Numbered from the stretch's first letter, positions 53,969 to 63,165 are shown. The stretch: DNA of 64,000 bases from SG8-41 sp963802355 (GCA_963802355.1 CAWDIV010000036.1:310001-374000); one strand, 5' to 3'. Translations and numbers: made by a program. Notes: generated by a model from the sequence alone, not told the origin.

Positions 53969-55652
53969 ATGAGTCGCTGGATTGAGCAGATTCTGCTGGT
54001 CTCTGTGATTTCATATCTGGTTTCGGCTGCCGCTCAGGCGGCCGAAGCTGCCGATACCATCCTTGTCAACGGCAAGATCGTGACGGTGGACGACCGCTTC
54101 ACGATCGCCCAGGCGCTGGCGATCAAGGGGCAGCGCATCGTCGCCGTCGGACAGCAACGACGAGATCCGAAAGCTCGCTGGCGGCAAGACCCGGGTGATC
54201 GATCTCAACGGCAGCACGGTCATTCCGGGACTGATCGACAACCATGCCCACTTCGATACGCGCTGCCGAGAAGTGGCACGAGATGCGGTTCGACGGCGTC
54301 ACCTCGCGCAAGCAGGCCCTGAAAATGGTCGTCGATCGCTTGCGCGCGGCCAAGCCGGGCGAGTGGATCGTCGCGCTCGGCGGCTGGTCGGAGGAACAGT
54401 TCACCGACGATCCACGCGGCTTCCCGCTGGCGGAGCTCGATCAGATCGCGCCCAACAACCCGGTCGCGCTGCAGGCGATCTACCAGCACACCTACCTCAA
54501 TACCGCCGCGCTCAGGGCCGCCAGGCATCGACGAGACAACGACCGGATCCCGCGAACGGCCGGAGCATCGAGAAGGACGCGGCAGGCAAGCCCACCGGGC
54601 ATCGTGCGCGGGGCGGGCGGCGTCGCGTTCGTCGCGGCGAAGGATGCCAAGGTCGCTGAGGGAGCAGTGGCTGGACAAACGCGCGCGAAGTTGGTGGCTA
54701 TCTCAATTCCATGGGCATGACGGCGTGGATGGATGCCGGCGGGCGCGGCATGGGCGCCGATCACTACGAGCCGTATCGCGACCTCGCGGACCGCGGCGAG
54801 CTCGACATGCGCGTGTTCTGGCAGACGGTGCGCCAGCCCGGCACGCCCGGAGCAGATGGACAAGGTCGTCGCGGACATCCCGCAACTGAAGCCGTTCCAG
54901 GGCACCGATTATTTCGACAACGTCGGGTACGGGGAATCGGTCTACGCGCCGATCGACACGCAGCTCCTCCGCGCCAGCAGGCAACACGAAGCCGGAAGAC
55001 TTGGCGCAGCTGCGGCCGCCTCGCGCAGGCGCTCGCCCAGCGAGGGCATCTATTTGAACACGCACGTGGAGATGGAGGAGGCGATCGACGCGTTTCTCGC
55101 GCGTCTATCGAGGACATCAACAAGACCCGGCCGATCAAGGGGCTGCGCTGGGCGTTCTCGCACCTCGACCAGATCACCGACGAGCAGATCGAGCGCATGA
55201 AGCGCCTGGGCATGACTGCGCAGATACACACGCCGGCCGCTGATCCAGGGCGTCCTCATGCACGTGTGCACGGCGACAAGGCGTGGGACATGCCGCCGTT
55301 CCGGCGCATCCAGGACAGCGGCATCACTGGGGGCTCGGCTCCGACGCGACCGCGGTGACGACGTCGAACCCGTTCTATAACCTGTGCTTCGCGGTCACGG
55401 GCAAGATGGTGGGCGGGCACAAGGTGAATCGGCAGACCATCACGCGCGAGGAGGCGTTGATCGCCCACACACGCTACGAATGCGTTCTTCCTGTTCCAGG
55501 AAGGCAACCTGGGCTCGCTCCAGCAGGGCAAGTACGCGGACCTGCTGGTCCTCGACCGCGACTACCTCACGGTGCCGGCGGACGCGATCAAGGACTTGAA
55601 GCCCGTCATGACGATGGTGGGCGGGAAAGTGGTGTATGAAGCCAAGAAGTAA
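53969..55652 (+). CDS. Exported amidohydrolase (YtcJ-like), frame broken many times
   Basis: About 558 residues. Signal peptide (ILLVSVISYLVSAAAQAAEA), then the amidohydrolase-3 pattern: ILVNGKIVTVDDRFTIAQALAIKGQRIVAVG, VIDLNGSTVIPGLIDNHAHF (metal HxH), GEWIVALGGWSEEQF, MTAWMDAGGRGMGADHYEPYRDLADRGELDMRV, HVEMEEAIDAF, AFSHLDQITDEQIERMKRLGM, LGSDATAVTTSNPFYNL, LLVLDRDYLTVPADAIKDL. Around ten frame changes (first near 54155). Those checked can be repaired by removing one C adjacent to G. It separates E1 beta from E2, which is unusual. Acts on a periplasmic C-N bond; substrate unknown. Confidence 0.78.
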
Positions 55653-55654
55653 AG

Positions 55655-55770
55655 GCGTGAACGAGTGAACGGGTGAACGAGTGAACGGGTAGCCAGGACT
55701 CCCTCTCCCCGTCCCCGGGGAGAGGGCTGGGGTGAGGGGTTTCACCCGTTCACCCGTTCACTTTTCACCC
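55655..55770. repeat. Octamer/heptamer inverted-repeat array (amidohydrolase/E2) with inner hairpin
   Basis: The left arm (55655-55690) is GTGAACGA GTGAACGG GTGAACGA GTGAACGG, an 8-bp period. The right arm (55739-55770) is CACCCGTT CACCCGTT CACTTTT, the complement. Inside, 55701-55725 is a GC-rich hairpin (CCCTCTCCCC/GGGGAGAGGG) like that in the nuoK/nuoL spacer. Confidence 0.85.
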
Positions 55771-55820
55771 AACTTGGGAGTTGGGGAACCTGCCAATTTA
55801 AATCGACTCAGGCACAATTT

Positions 55821-57075
55821 ATGGATGTCATCATGCCGCAGCTCGGCGAGACGGTCGCCGAGGGGACGGTCACGAAGTGGTACAAGAAGGTCGGCGATAC
55901 GATCAAGGCGGACGAGACGCTGTTCGACGTCGAGACCGACAAGGTGAGCACGGAGATCCCGGCGCCCGTCGCCGGCGTGCTCGCGGAAATAATCGTGGCC
56001 GAAGGCGCGACGGCCAAGGTCGGGACGCGGCTGGCGGTGATCCGGGAATCCGGATCGGCGCCGCGAACGATCGGGAAAGCATCAACCGATGCCGCAGCGG
56101 CGCCGATAGCGGCGGCCCCAGCCGCCGGTAGCGCCCGCTCCACACCACAAACTGCCGGCAAGCGCGTGCCATCATTGGAGCGAAGCGGCTCGGAGAAAGG
56201 CTCTCGCCGGTCGTGCGCAGGCTGCTCGCCGAGCATACGCTCGACCCGCGGCGATCAATGGCACCGGCCGCGATGGTCGTATCACGCGCGAGGACGTGCT
56301 GGATCACATCGCCCGTGCCGCGGCCGCGGCTGGCCCAGCGGCAATTGCTGCGGCGGCGAGTGAGTCCGGTAGGGTCGCGCTCAACAATGTTCGCCGCCGC
56401 ACCGCCGAGCACATGACGAAGTCGTGGACTACCATCCCGCACGTGCTGCAGGTGGTCGAGGCGGATTTCTCGCGCGTGGATCAGGCGCGGCGGGCAGCGG
56501 GCGCGGCATGGAAGAGCCGCGAAGGCTACACGCTTACCTATCTTCCGTTCATTGCGCATGCGATCGTGACGGCGCTCGCGAAATTCCCCCGGCTGAACTC
56601 GAGCTTCAACGGCGATCATCTCGTCGTGCACCCGCGGGTCAATCTCGGCATCGCCGTGGATCTCAATTTCGAGGGGCTGATGGTGCCGGTGGTGAAGGAC
56701 GCTGCGGACAAGACTCTGCCGGCGCTGGCGCGCGCCATCAACGACCTCGCGAGCCGCGCGCGCGCGAACAAGCTCAAGCCCGACGACATGACCGAGGGCA
56801 CCTATACCCTTTCCAACAACGGCGCGTTCGGCACGTTGATCACCGCGCCTATCATCAACCCGCCTCAGGTCGCGATCCTGTCGACCGACGGCATCAGCAA
56901 GCGCCCTGTCGTCATCGAAGGTCCCGACGGCGACAGCATCGCCATACGCCCGGTCGGCATGCTCGCGCAGACGTTCGACCATCGCGCGGTGGACGGCGCC
57001 TACGCGGCGTCGTTTCTTAAGGAAGTAAAGAAAACGATCGAGACGCGGGACTGGGGGAAGGAACTGCAAGGATGA
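55821..57075 (+). CDS. Dihydrolipoyl acyltransferase E2 of the 2-oxoacid dehydrogenase complex, frame broken in the linker
   Basis: About 417 residues. Lipoyl domain at 1-75 with the lipoyl Lys in ETDKVSTEIPAP. Ala/Pro linker. Peripheral-subunit-binding domain (RLSPVVRRLLAEHTLDP, INGTGRDGRITREDVLDHIARA). Catalytic acyltransferase domain (HMTKSWTTIPHVLQVVEADFS, LTYLPFIAHAIVTALAKFP, GTYTLSNNGAFGTLITAPIINPPQVAIL, TFDHRAVDGAYAASFL with catalytic His and Asp). Frame changes lie in the 56150-56275 linker/binding-domain stretch; near 56250 a C seems missing after CCGCG (DPRAINGTG). The complex lacks an E3 gene here and would borrow one. Confidence 0.85.
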
Positions 57076-57123
57076 AGGATGAGGGATGAGGGATGAAGGC
57101 GGAAGGCGGAACGCGGAAGGATA
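57068..57123. repeat. Single-arm heptamer array (E2/RidA)
   Basis: Eight 7-bp units in phase: AAGGATG AAGGATG AGGGATG AGGGATG AAGGCGG AAGGCGG AACGCGG AAGGATA. The first unit overlaps the E2 stop. No complementary arm is present nearby, unlike the other arrays. The word matches the left arm at 41160-41200. Confidence 0.85.
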
Positions 57124-57210
57124 AGCACTCGGGACACGGATTATCCCATCTTGAGGACGCAGACCGAACGGAGGCGGTCATGAATAGCGATCAGCGGGCG
57201 AGCAAGAGAT

Positions 57211-57642
57211 GTGTTGCCGATAGTGTTGAGCGACGATGCTATTCATGCTGCGTCCGTTGCGCAGGCGAAGCAATGCCATTCGCCGGATGCGCGTTCCAAG
57301 GAGCGCGCGTTCTCGCGGGCCGTTATCACCGAGGGCGGGAAGACCGTCTGGCTCGCGGGGCGCACCGCCTCCGATGCAACGGCGAATTTCGAGACGCAGG
57401 TGCGCGACGTGTTCGCGAACCTCGACAAGACCATCAAGGAGGTCGGCGGCAAGGGGCTCGCGGACATGGTGACCATGACGGTATTCATCTCCGACGCGCG
57501 GCTGGGAGACCAGTTCGTGAAGATCCGGCAGGAAATCTTCAAGGAATGTTTCCCGGGCAGCGCGTTGATCACCGTGAGCGGCTTCGCGCGGCCCGGATTA
57601 CTGGTCGAGGTGCAGGGAATCGCGGTGATTGGGAGCAAGTAA
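57211..57642 (+). CDS. RidA-family (YjgF/YER057c/UK114) protein 1
   Basis: 143 residues as drawn from TTG at 57211; the true start may be further in, since family proteins begin near AKQCHSPDARSKERAFSRAV. Core: VITEGGKTVWLAGRTASDATANFETQVRDVFANLDKTIKEVGGKGLADMVTMTVFI, FPGSALITVSGFARPGLLVEVQGIAVI. RidA proteins hydrolyse reactive enamine/imine intermediates; the arginine that holds the carboxylate corresponds to the FARPG segment. Paired with a second RidA gene 1.3 kb downstream. Confidence 0.85.
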   Translation: MLPIVLSDDAIHAASVAQAKQCHSPDARSKERAFSRAVITEGGKTVWLAGRTASDATANFETQVRDVFANLDKTIKEVGGKGLADMVTMTVFISDARLGDQFVKIRQEIFKECFPGSALITVSGFARPGLLVEVQGIAVIGSK

Positions 57643-57986
57643 AACACGGAGGGATGAGGGATCAAGCGCAGGTTGGGCATTTCCGCAGTTCAGCCCTGAA
57701 TGGTAAACGCGAGGCGCACCAACGCAAGATGAAGGGGGTTATGAGTAACTTAGAACTCATCTCAAAAACGATTTTCTCAGGGTCATTTGACTATCGCGCA
57801 GGCTGCGGCGAAACGCATTCTTCGGAAGTTAGTCCGTGCCTAGATCGATCTTTCGCGATCCCCTAACGTGCTTTAGGCCGAGGGCTCTACCTCAGCCCCC
57901 CGCTCGGTCAAATCAAAGTACCATCAGGTGAGGCGGCGAGCATTGGCAACGTTCAACAGTGCAGACTCAATCAGGAGAATCGCGTC
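57643..57986. other. 344-bp spacer, possible remnant of a mobile element
   Basis: Contains GAGGGATGAGGGAT (heptamer-like) at the start, then AACTTAGAACTCATCTC..AAACGATTTT at about 57745-57775, which has the look of an insertion-sequence end but no transposase. There is a weak dyad-rich block around 57870-57910. No gene recognised. The Shine-Dalgarno of the next gene (AGGAGA) lies at about 57972-57977. Confidence 0.4.
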
Positions 57987-58923
57987 ATGTCTGGACAGAA
58001 TTTGAAGGCTCACCGTCTTGGCTGGATAGGCATCGGCCGTATGGGCTACGCGATGGCGGAGCGCCTGGCGAAGGCGGGCTGCGACATCACGGTATGGAAC
58101 CGCACGCGCGCCAAGGCCGAGCCGCTCGCCAAATCCGGGGCGAAGGTCGCCGGCGCGCTCCCCGAACTTGCGGCGTGCGACATATTGTTCACGATGGTGT
58201 CCACGGGCAAGGACGTGAAAGAAGTGCTCTTCGGCAGTGAACGGGGTGCTCTCGCGCAAGGACGCAAAACCCAGGATCGTGGTGGACAGCACCTCGATCT
58301 CCCTGGAGGAATCAGCGGAGATCCGCCAAAAGCTCGAGAAAGAAGGCGTCAAGTTCCTCGCCGCGCCCGTGTCGGGCAACGCCAAGGTGATCAAGGCGGG
58401 AAAGCTCACGGTAGTCGCCTCGGGCCCGAAAGACGCGATGGACGCAGTCACGCCGTATCTGGCGGCGATCGGACAGGGCGTCTCTTACGTCGGCGAAGGC
58501 GAGCTGTCGCGCATCGCGAAAATCTGCCACAACGTGATGCTGGGTGTCGTAACGCAGTCGCTCGCGGAGATCACCATCCTCGCCCAGAAAGCCGGCATGG
58601 AGCGCCATGCTTTTCTCGACTTCCTCAACAAGAGCGTGATGGGGTCGATGTTCACGCGCTACAAGACTCCGGCGCTGTCGAATCTCGACTTCCACGTTAC
58701 CTTCACGCCGGAGTTGCTGCGCAAGGACCTCGACCTGGGGCTCGGCGCAGGCAGGGAGTTCGGCGTGCCGATGCCGCTCGCTTCGCTGACGCGCGACATG
58801 GTGCAGACGCTGATCGGACACGGCTACGCGGATCAGGATTTCTCGACGCTGCTGCTGCTGGAGGCGAAGGCCTCCGGCATCGAGCTGACGCCCGAGAACG
58901 TTGAAGTGGGCGACGGCCTCTAG
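57987..58923 (+). CDS. 3-hydroxyisobutyrate-dehydrogenase-like (NAD-binding 6PGDH fold) reductase, frame broken once
   Basis: About 311 residues, ATG at 57987. Rossmann motif LGWIGIGRMGYAMAERLAKAGCDITVWNRTRAKAEPLA. Substrate loop AAPVSGNAKVIKAGKLTVVASGP, catalytic Lys region AKICHNVMLGVVTQSLAEI, and the C-terminal helical domain. The frame slips at about 58235: removing one C after GG restores LFGVNGVLSRKDAKPRIVVDSTSI. Members oxidise beta-hydroxyacids (3-hydroxyisobutyrate, tartronate semialdehyde, gamma-hydroxybutyrate); which one is unclear. Flanked by two RidA genes. Confidence 0.85.
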
Positions 58924-58986
58924 GGAAAAAAGGGCGCCACACGCCCCCAATTTCAGAGGTTACATAGTCGTGACACGGGAGGATTC

Positions 58987-59382
58987 ATGAGCGCACAAGT
59001 CGAATATCTCGAAGGCACGGATTTCCAGAAGGGCCGGGCGTTTTCGCCGGCCGTCATTACGCAGGGCGGCAAGACGGTGTGGCTGGCGGGGCATACCACC
59101 AGCGTGGACGAGGCGGGCAAGGATATCTCCGGTAATTTCGAAGCGCAGACACGGACAATCTTTGCATTGATGGACAAGACGCTGAAGCGTGCGGGCGGCT
59201 CGCTCGCCAACCTGGTTACAATGACGGTGTTCATTACCGACCCGCGCTACGGGGATGCGTTCGTGAAAATACGCGGCGAGATCTTCAAGGACGGCCGATT
59301 CCCCGCCAGCGCCTTGATTACCATCACCGCTCTGGCGCGTCCCGGCGTCCTGGTCGAAATCCAGGGTGTTGCGGTGGTGTAA
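58987..59382 (+). CDS. RidA-family (YjgF/YER057c/UK114) protein 2
   Basis: 131 residues, ATG at 58987 behind GGGAGG. VEYLEGTDFQKGRAFSPAVITQGGKTVWLAGHTTSVDEAGKD, FEAQTRTIFALMDKTLKRAGGSLANLVTMTVFITDPRYGDAFVKIRGEIF, FPASALITITALARPGVLVEIQGVAVV. Close to RidA 1 in the core but diverged at the N terminus, so probably an old duplication. Likely removes an unstable enamine/imine made by the local pathway. Confidence 0.9.
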   Translation: MSAQVEYLEGTDFQKGRAFSPAVITQGGKTVWLAGHTTSVDEAGKDISGNFEAQTRTIFALMDKTLKRAGGSLANLVTMTVFITDPRYGDAFVKIRGEIFKDGRFPASALITITALARPGVLVEIQGVAVV

Positions 59383-59464
59383 CCCGTGAAGACTTCCGGC
59401 ATCAGGCTCGACTAGCTGCTTGTCCGTCGCCGGCGGGCATTTTTTTGCGTTCGAGGGGGGTGAC

Positions 59465-60427
59465 ATGAAGAACGGCATGAAATTCGTCGCACTTGTCCTG
59501 ATGGCGTGCGCGGCGCAGGCATTCGCGCAGAGCTACCCGAACCGGCCGGTGCGCGTGATCATCGCGTTCCCGCCCGGCAGCGCCACCGACATCATCGGCC
59601 GCGTGATCACGGCCAAGGTCTCGGAGATCTGGGGCCAGAACGCTCTGGCCGACAATCGCGGGGGCGCCGGCGGCTCCATCGCCTCGGCGATTGCCGCCAA
59701 GGCGGTGCCGGACGGGTACACGCTCCTCATCAACTCCAACGCCCACGCGGTGAATCCGTCTTTCTTCGCCATGCTGCCTTACGACACGCTGAAGGATTTT
59801 AGCGACATCACACCCTTGGTGGGGCAGCCAAACGTGCTGGTCATCACTGTCGGCTCGCCCATCAAATCGTTCGCCGATTTCCTCGCCGAAGCACGGGCCA
59901 AGCCGGGCAAGATCAACATCGCTTTCGCCGGCATGGGCAGCGGCACTCACCTGAACACGGAGAAATTCAAGCTCGCCACCCGCACCGACCTGACCCTGGT
60001 GGGATACAAGGGTTCCGGGGAAGTGTTTCCCGACCTCATCGCCGGGCGCGTCGACGCCTATTTCTCGCCGATCTCGGCCGGCCTGCCGTTCATCCAGTCG
60101 GGGAAACTGCGGCCGCTGGCGATCACCTCGGCAAAGCGCGCGAGCCAGCTGCCGAACGTGCCGACCATCGCGGAGTCGGGAGTGCCCGGCTTCCAGTTCA
60201 TCTTGTGGTTCGGCTTGTGGGGTCCATCGGGGATGCCCGCTCCGCTCGTCAACAAGATCGCGAAGGACTTCCAGGCGGCGATGGCCGACCCGACCGCCCG
60301 CGAGAAGCTCGCGACTCTCGGCAATGAGACGATGACCATGAGCCCGGCCGAGTTCAGGAAGTTCGTCCAGCAGCAGATCGCCGAGACCGCGCAGATCTTC
60401 AAGGCGGCGGGCATCAAACCACAGTGA
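59465..60427 (+). CDS. Bug-family (TctC) solute-binding protein 3
   Basis: 320 residues from ATG at 59465 (GAGGGGGG upstream), signal peptide MKNGMKFVALVLMACAAQAFA. YPNRPVRVIIAFPPGSATDIIGRVI, NRGGAGGSIASAIAAKAVPDGYTLLINSNAHAVNPSFF, YDTLKDFSDITPLVGQPNVLVI, GYKGSGEVFPDLIAGRVDAYF. Frame intact, in contrast to its neighbours upstream. Confidence 0.92.
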   Translation: MKNGMKFVALVLMACAAQAFAQSYPNRPVRVIIAFPPGSATDIIGRVITAKVSEIWGQNALADNRGGAGGSIASAIAAKAVPDGYTLLINSNAHAVNPSFFAMLPYDTLKDFSDITPLVGQPNVLVITVGSPIKSFADFLAEARAKPGKINIAFAGMGSGTHLNTEKFKLATRTDLTLVGYKGSGEVFPDLIAGRVDAYFSPISAGLPFIQSGKLRPLAITSAKRASQLPNVPTIAESGVPGFQFILWFGLWGPSGMPAPLVNKIAKDFQAAMADPTAREKLATLGNETMTMSPAEFRKFVQQQIAETAQIFKAAGIKPQ

Positions 60428-60523
60428 GGAGTGGCGGGGCGCGGGCCGAGGAGGAGCGGCGGGGAGTGGGCCCCTTCCTGAAAATCCGAGGGTCCTTCCC
60501 ACTCCCCCCGCACCCCCCGTCGC
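60427..60523. repeat. GC-rich inverted repeat after Bug receptor 3
   Basis: Purine-rich left part (60427-60474: GAGGAGT GGCGGGG ... GCGGGGAGTGGG) faces CCCACTCCCCCCGC (60498-60523 region). It is probably another heptamer-derived stem but the period is less regular. Confidence 0.6.
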
Positions 60524-60618
60524 ACTATGAACTTTCTGCGCGAAGCTACGAATGGCGAGAAGGGGGCGCTTCCCGCGCCCCCCACATGCCCCGTCGCGCG
60601 ATGGGGCGTGACCGGACC

Positions 60619-60726
60619 GGATCTCTTGCGATCCACTATCGTAAGGGTGTCAGGAACCCTAAACCCTAAGGTTCCTGACACCTTGTACGCTGGGTCAAGT
60701 CTCAATAACTATTTATGAATTGACCC
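60619..60726 (-). mobile_element. MITE-like element, copy 3 (truncated, reverse orientation)
   Basis: Contains the hairpin at 60645-60682 (GGTGTCAGGAACC / GGTTCCTGACACC) and the end TATTTATGAATTGACCCC in reverse. It shares GATCTCTTGCGATCC and CTATCGTAAGGG with the other copies. The part corresponding to ACTAACTTGCGAAG of copies 1 and 2 is missing. The 60524-60618 flank is not recognised. Confidence 0.8.
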
Positions 60727-60813
60727 CTAATCAAAAACCAAGCGGATTCCAAAAGACTTCAATCGCCGGGGTCTGGACAGCTTAAAATAGAGTTACACAG
60801 TAGGAGCAAGCAC

Positions 60814-61470
60814 ATGGCAGGGAAACAGCGCATCAGTTACGTCCCGCTGGACAAGATGACGCCGGAAATGCGCGCCGAGATGGAACGGTGCGCGCACGAA
60901 GGCACGCCGCGTCCGGAAAGCTCCGCGGTGCGGGCCCACGTGCCCGGCGCGTTCTGGGCATTCGCCAATTCGTGGCGCGAAATTTTCCATACCGGGATCT
61001 GCGATCACACGGTGAAAGAGTTGTGCCGGCTCTACGTCTCGCGTGCAGTCACCTGCGAGTTCTGCGGCAACCAGCGCTCGATCCAGGCGTTCAGCGGCAA
61101 GCTGGAGGAAGTCCAGACCGACGATCTGGTCAATTTCGAGAAATCCACGAAATACACCGAACGCGAGAAGGCCGCGCTGGCTTACGCCGAGGCGATCACC
61201 TGGCGCCTGGATACCGATGACAGGTTCTGGGATCGGCTCTACCGGCATTTCAAGGAGCCCGAGCTGGTGGAACTCGGTTGCTTCATCGCACTTACGATGG
61301 GCCAGCAGAGCTGGTTGAGGCTGCTCAATATCGAACATCACCAGGTGATGCCGGGTACGGCGGCGTCGATGGCCCCCGGATTCGAGAATGCCGAGGCGCT
61401 CGCGAAATCGAAAGCCGCGCCGGACTACTGGGCGAAGAAGAAGGCTGCGCCCACTAAGAAAACCGCCTAG
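60814..61470 (+). CDS. Carboxymuconolactone-decarboxylase/AhpD-like protein
   Basis: 218 residues, all-helical AhpD-like fold. ATG at 60814. Central motif VKELCRLYVSRAVTCEFCGNQRSIQAF with the CxxC redox pair, and later EREKAALAYAEAITW, VELGCFIALTMGQQSWLRLLNI. Lys/Ala tail at the C terminus. May act as an alkylhydroperoxidase or in ring-lactone metabolism; CxxC favours the peroxidase-like class. Lies between two MITE copies. Confidence 0.8.
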   Translation: MAGKQRISYVPLDKMTPEMRAEMERCAHEGTPRPESSAVRAHVPGAFWAFANSWREIFHTGICDHTVKELCRLYVSRAVTCEFCGNQRSIQAFSGKLEEVQTDDLVNFEKSTKYTEREKAALAYAEAITWRLDTDDRFWDRLYRHFKEPELVELGCFIALTMGQQSWLRLLNIEHHQVMPGTAASMAPGFENAEALAKSKAAPDYWAKKKAAPTKKTA

Positions 61471-61583
61471 GCAGGAATCAGCCACAGATCTGTGGCTTGA
61501 ATCGGTGGTTCGACTGCCACGTCGTCACCCGTTTCACCGGGTTTCATGAAATTCCGCAAGCTCGACCGCGACGGCCCCGCCGT

Positions 61584-61702
61584 ATCGGCGATCTCTTGGG
61601 ATCCTCTATCGTGAGGGTGTCAGGAACCCTAAACTCTAAGGTTCCTGACACCCTCAGGCGCACGCTCGGTCAAGTCGCAATAAACTATTTATGAATTGAC
61701 CT
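61584..61702 (-). mobile_element. MITE-like element, copy 4 (truncated, reverse orientation)
   Basis: Hairpin 61615-61653 (GGTGTCAGGAACC / GGTTCCTGACACC), preceded by GATCTCTTGGGATCCTCTATCG. It ends GCGCACGCTCGGTCAAGTCG..TATTTATGAATTGACCTC, the reverse of the common end. Same orientation and same truncated form as copy 3, about 0.97 kb away. The two flank the CMD-like gene. Confidence 0.82.
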
Positions 61703-61831
61703 CTAGACTAGAAGCTATCTCGAAAACGACTACATAGATAGTTCCTTTCCCCTCAGGGGAAAGGTTACGCCTGAACGGGAGGCAAAGTACTTTTTCTAAC
61801 CATCGATCGATACTTATTACTGAGGGCAGTC
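61703..61831. other. Spacer with strong hairpin before M24 protein 2
   Basis: CCTTTCCCC-TCA-GGGGAAAGG (61744-61764) is a perfect 9-bp stem with a 3-nt loop. No T-run follows, so termination by it alone is doubtful. The remainder is AT-richer than average and may hold the promoter of the gene at 61832. Confidence 0.55.
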
Positions 61832-63113
61832 ATGGCTAAAAACGATTGGAACGAGGTACGGCGCGAGCTCGACAAGTCCGACAACTTCGAGGCGATCGCC
61901 AATTCGCCGTGGTACGCCGACGCGGTGTACGAGAAGTTTTCAGAAGAGGAGTTTGCGCGGCGTCATGCGGCGGCAAGAAAGTTGATGGAGCGTGACGGAC
62001 TCGATGCCCTGGTGTTGACCGGCGGCCCCGACATCTACAGCCACGGCAGCGGCGTCACCTGGGGCGCGGGGCTGATCGACGACCGCGGCATGTGCCAGTA
62101 CCTGGTGCTGCCGCTGAAGGGCGACCCGACGCTGATCTATCCGCACTACGGCTGCCACATCGAGGCCGCCCGCAAGCAGGTTTCGGTGCGCGACGTGCGC
62201 AGCGGCCAGCATGGCAAATACGGCAAGGCCGTCGCCGAGCGGCTGATCGAGTTGAACCTCCAGCAGGGCCGCATCGGCATCACCGCCGCCGACCGGACGG
62301 GGCCCGAATTCATGGGCGTGCAGGCCTACGAGGACATGAAGCAGCTCATGCCGAAGGCGAACTTCGTCTTCCTGCCCAATCTGTTGCACGAGCTGACCTA
62401 CCGCAAGAGTCCGGAGGAACTGCGCGCCATGGCCAAGGCCGGTCAACTCGCCATCAAGGCGCTCGAAGCGGTCAAGGCGACGGCGCGGCCGGGCGTGCGC
62501 GAGTACCAGCTCGCCGGCGCGGTTGCCAACGCCGGTCATGAGCGAAGGCGGCCGCTACCACCTGCTGATGATCGGCTCGACCTCGATGCACGATCCCAAG
62601 CTGATCTTTCCCAATCCCAATCCATCGGCCCGCGTGCTCAAGGAAGGGGACATCATCTTGTCCGAACTGGCGATGTCCTACATGGGCTACTCTGCCAAGA
62701 TCGGTCACCCCATCTCGGTGGGAAGGCCGACGGAAAAGTACAGCACATTCTTCAAGGACGTAGTCGTGGGCGGGTTCAAGGAGATCGCCGCACTGCTCAA
62801 GCCGGGCACGACCCTCGAAGAGGTGCGCAAGACGGGAAGCCAGGCGTTTCGCAAGCGGGGCGCGCAGTCGCGCCCGACGATCATGCACGGGCTCGATCTC
62901 ATCACGTCCGTGCCGTTCATCCGAGCCGACCGCGTGCGCACCGAGTCGTACGACGCCATCATGCAGCCGGGCATGACTTACAACATCGAGATCACGCCGG
63001 TGGATACCGAAGGAGTATTCGGTATTTTCTTTTCCCGGTCGTTTGCCATCACTGAATCCGGCGCCGACGAACTAACTCCGTATCCGGTCGACCATATTGT
63101 CGTCGCCGGATGA
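61832..63113 (+). CDS. M24-fold (creatinase/aminopeptidase P-like) protein 2, frame broken once
   Basis: About 426 residues, ATG at 61832 (MAKNDWNEVRRELDKSDNFEA). N-terminal creatinase domain (AAARKLMERDGLDALVLTGGPDIYSHGSGVTWGAG). The C-terminal domain carries VLKEGDIILSELAMSYMGYSAKIGHPISVG where canonical enzymes have two metal-binding Asp; here Glu and Lys/His occur. HGLDL and YNIEITPVDTEG replace the usual His/Glu ligands only in part. The frame slips at 62532; removing one C gives AVANAVMSEGGRYHLLMIG. A metal-poor or non-hydrolytic relative is possible. Confidence 0.78.
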
Positions 63114-63163
63114 GGCGTGAAATATCTATCCCCTGCGGAATCAGACTTTCAGGTCACGCCTCA
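63111..63163. repeat. Inverted repeat between M24 protein 2 and Bug receptor 4
   Basis: TGAGGCGTGA (63111-63120, starting in the stop codon) and TCACGCCTCA (63154-63163) are perfect 10-bp complements, ending 2 bp before the receptor ATG. The unit is the GTGAGGC word seen in the secG/tRNA spacer, here as a single copy per arm: a minimal form of the heptamer arrays. Confidence 0.75.
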
Positions 63164-63165
63164 TC

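Noticed and set aside
57745..57790. Insertion sequence end in the RidA/reductase spacer
   Set aside because: Only a short suggestive string, no transposase, no inverted partner found; kept as a note in the spacer entry.
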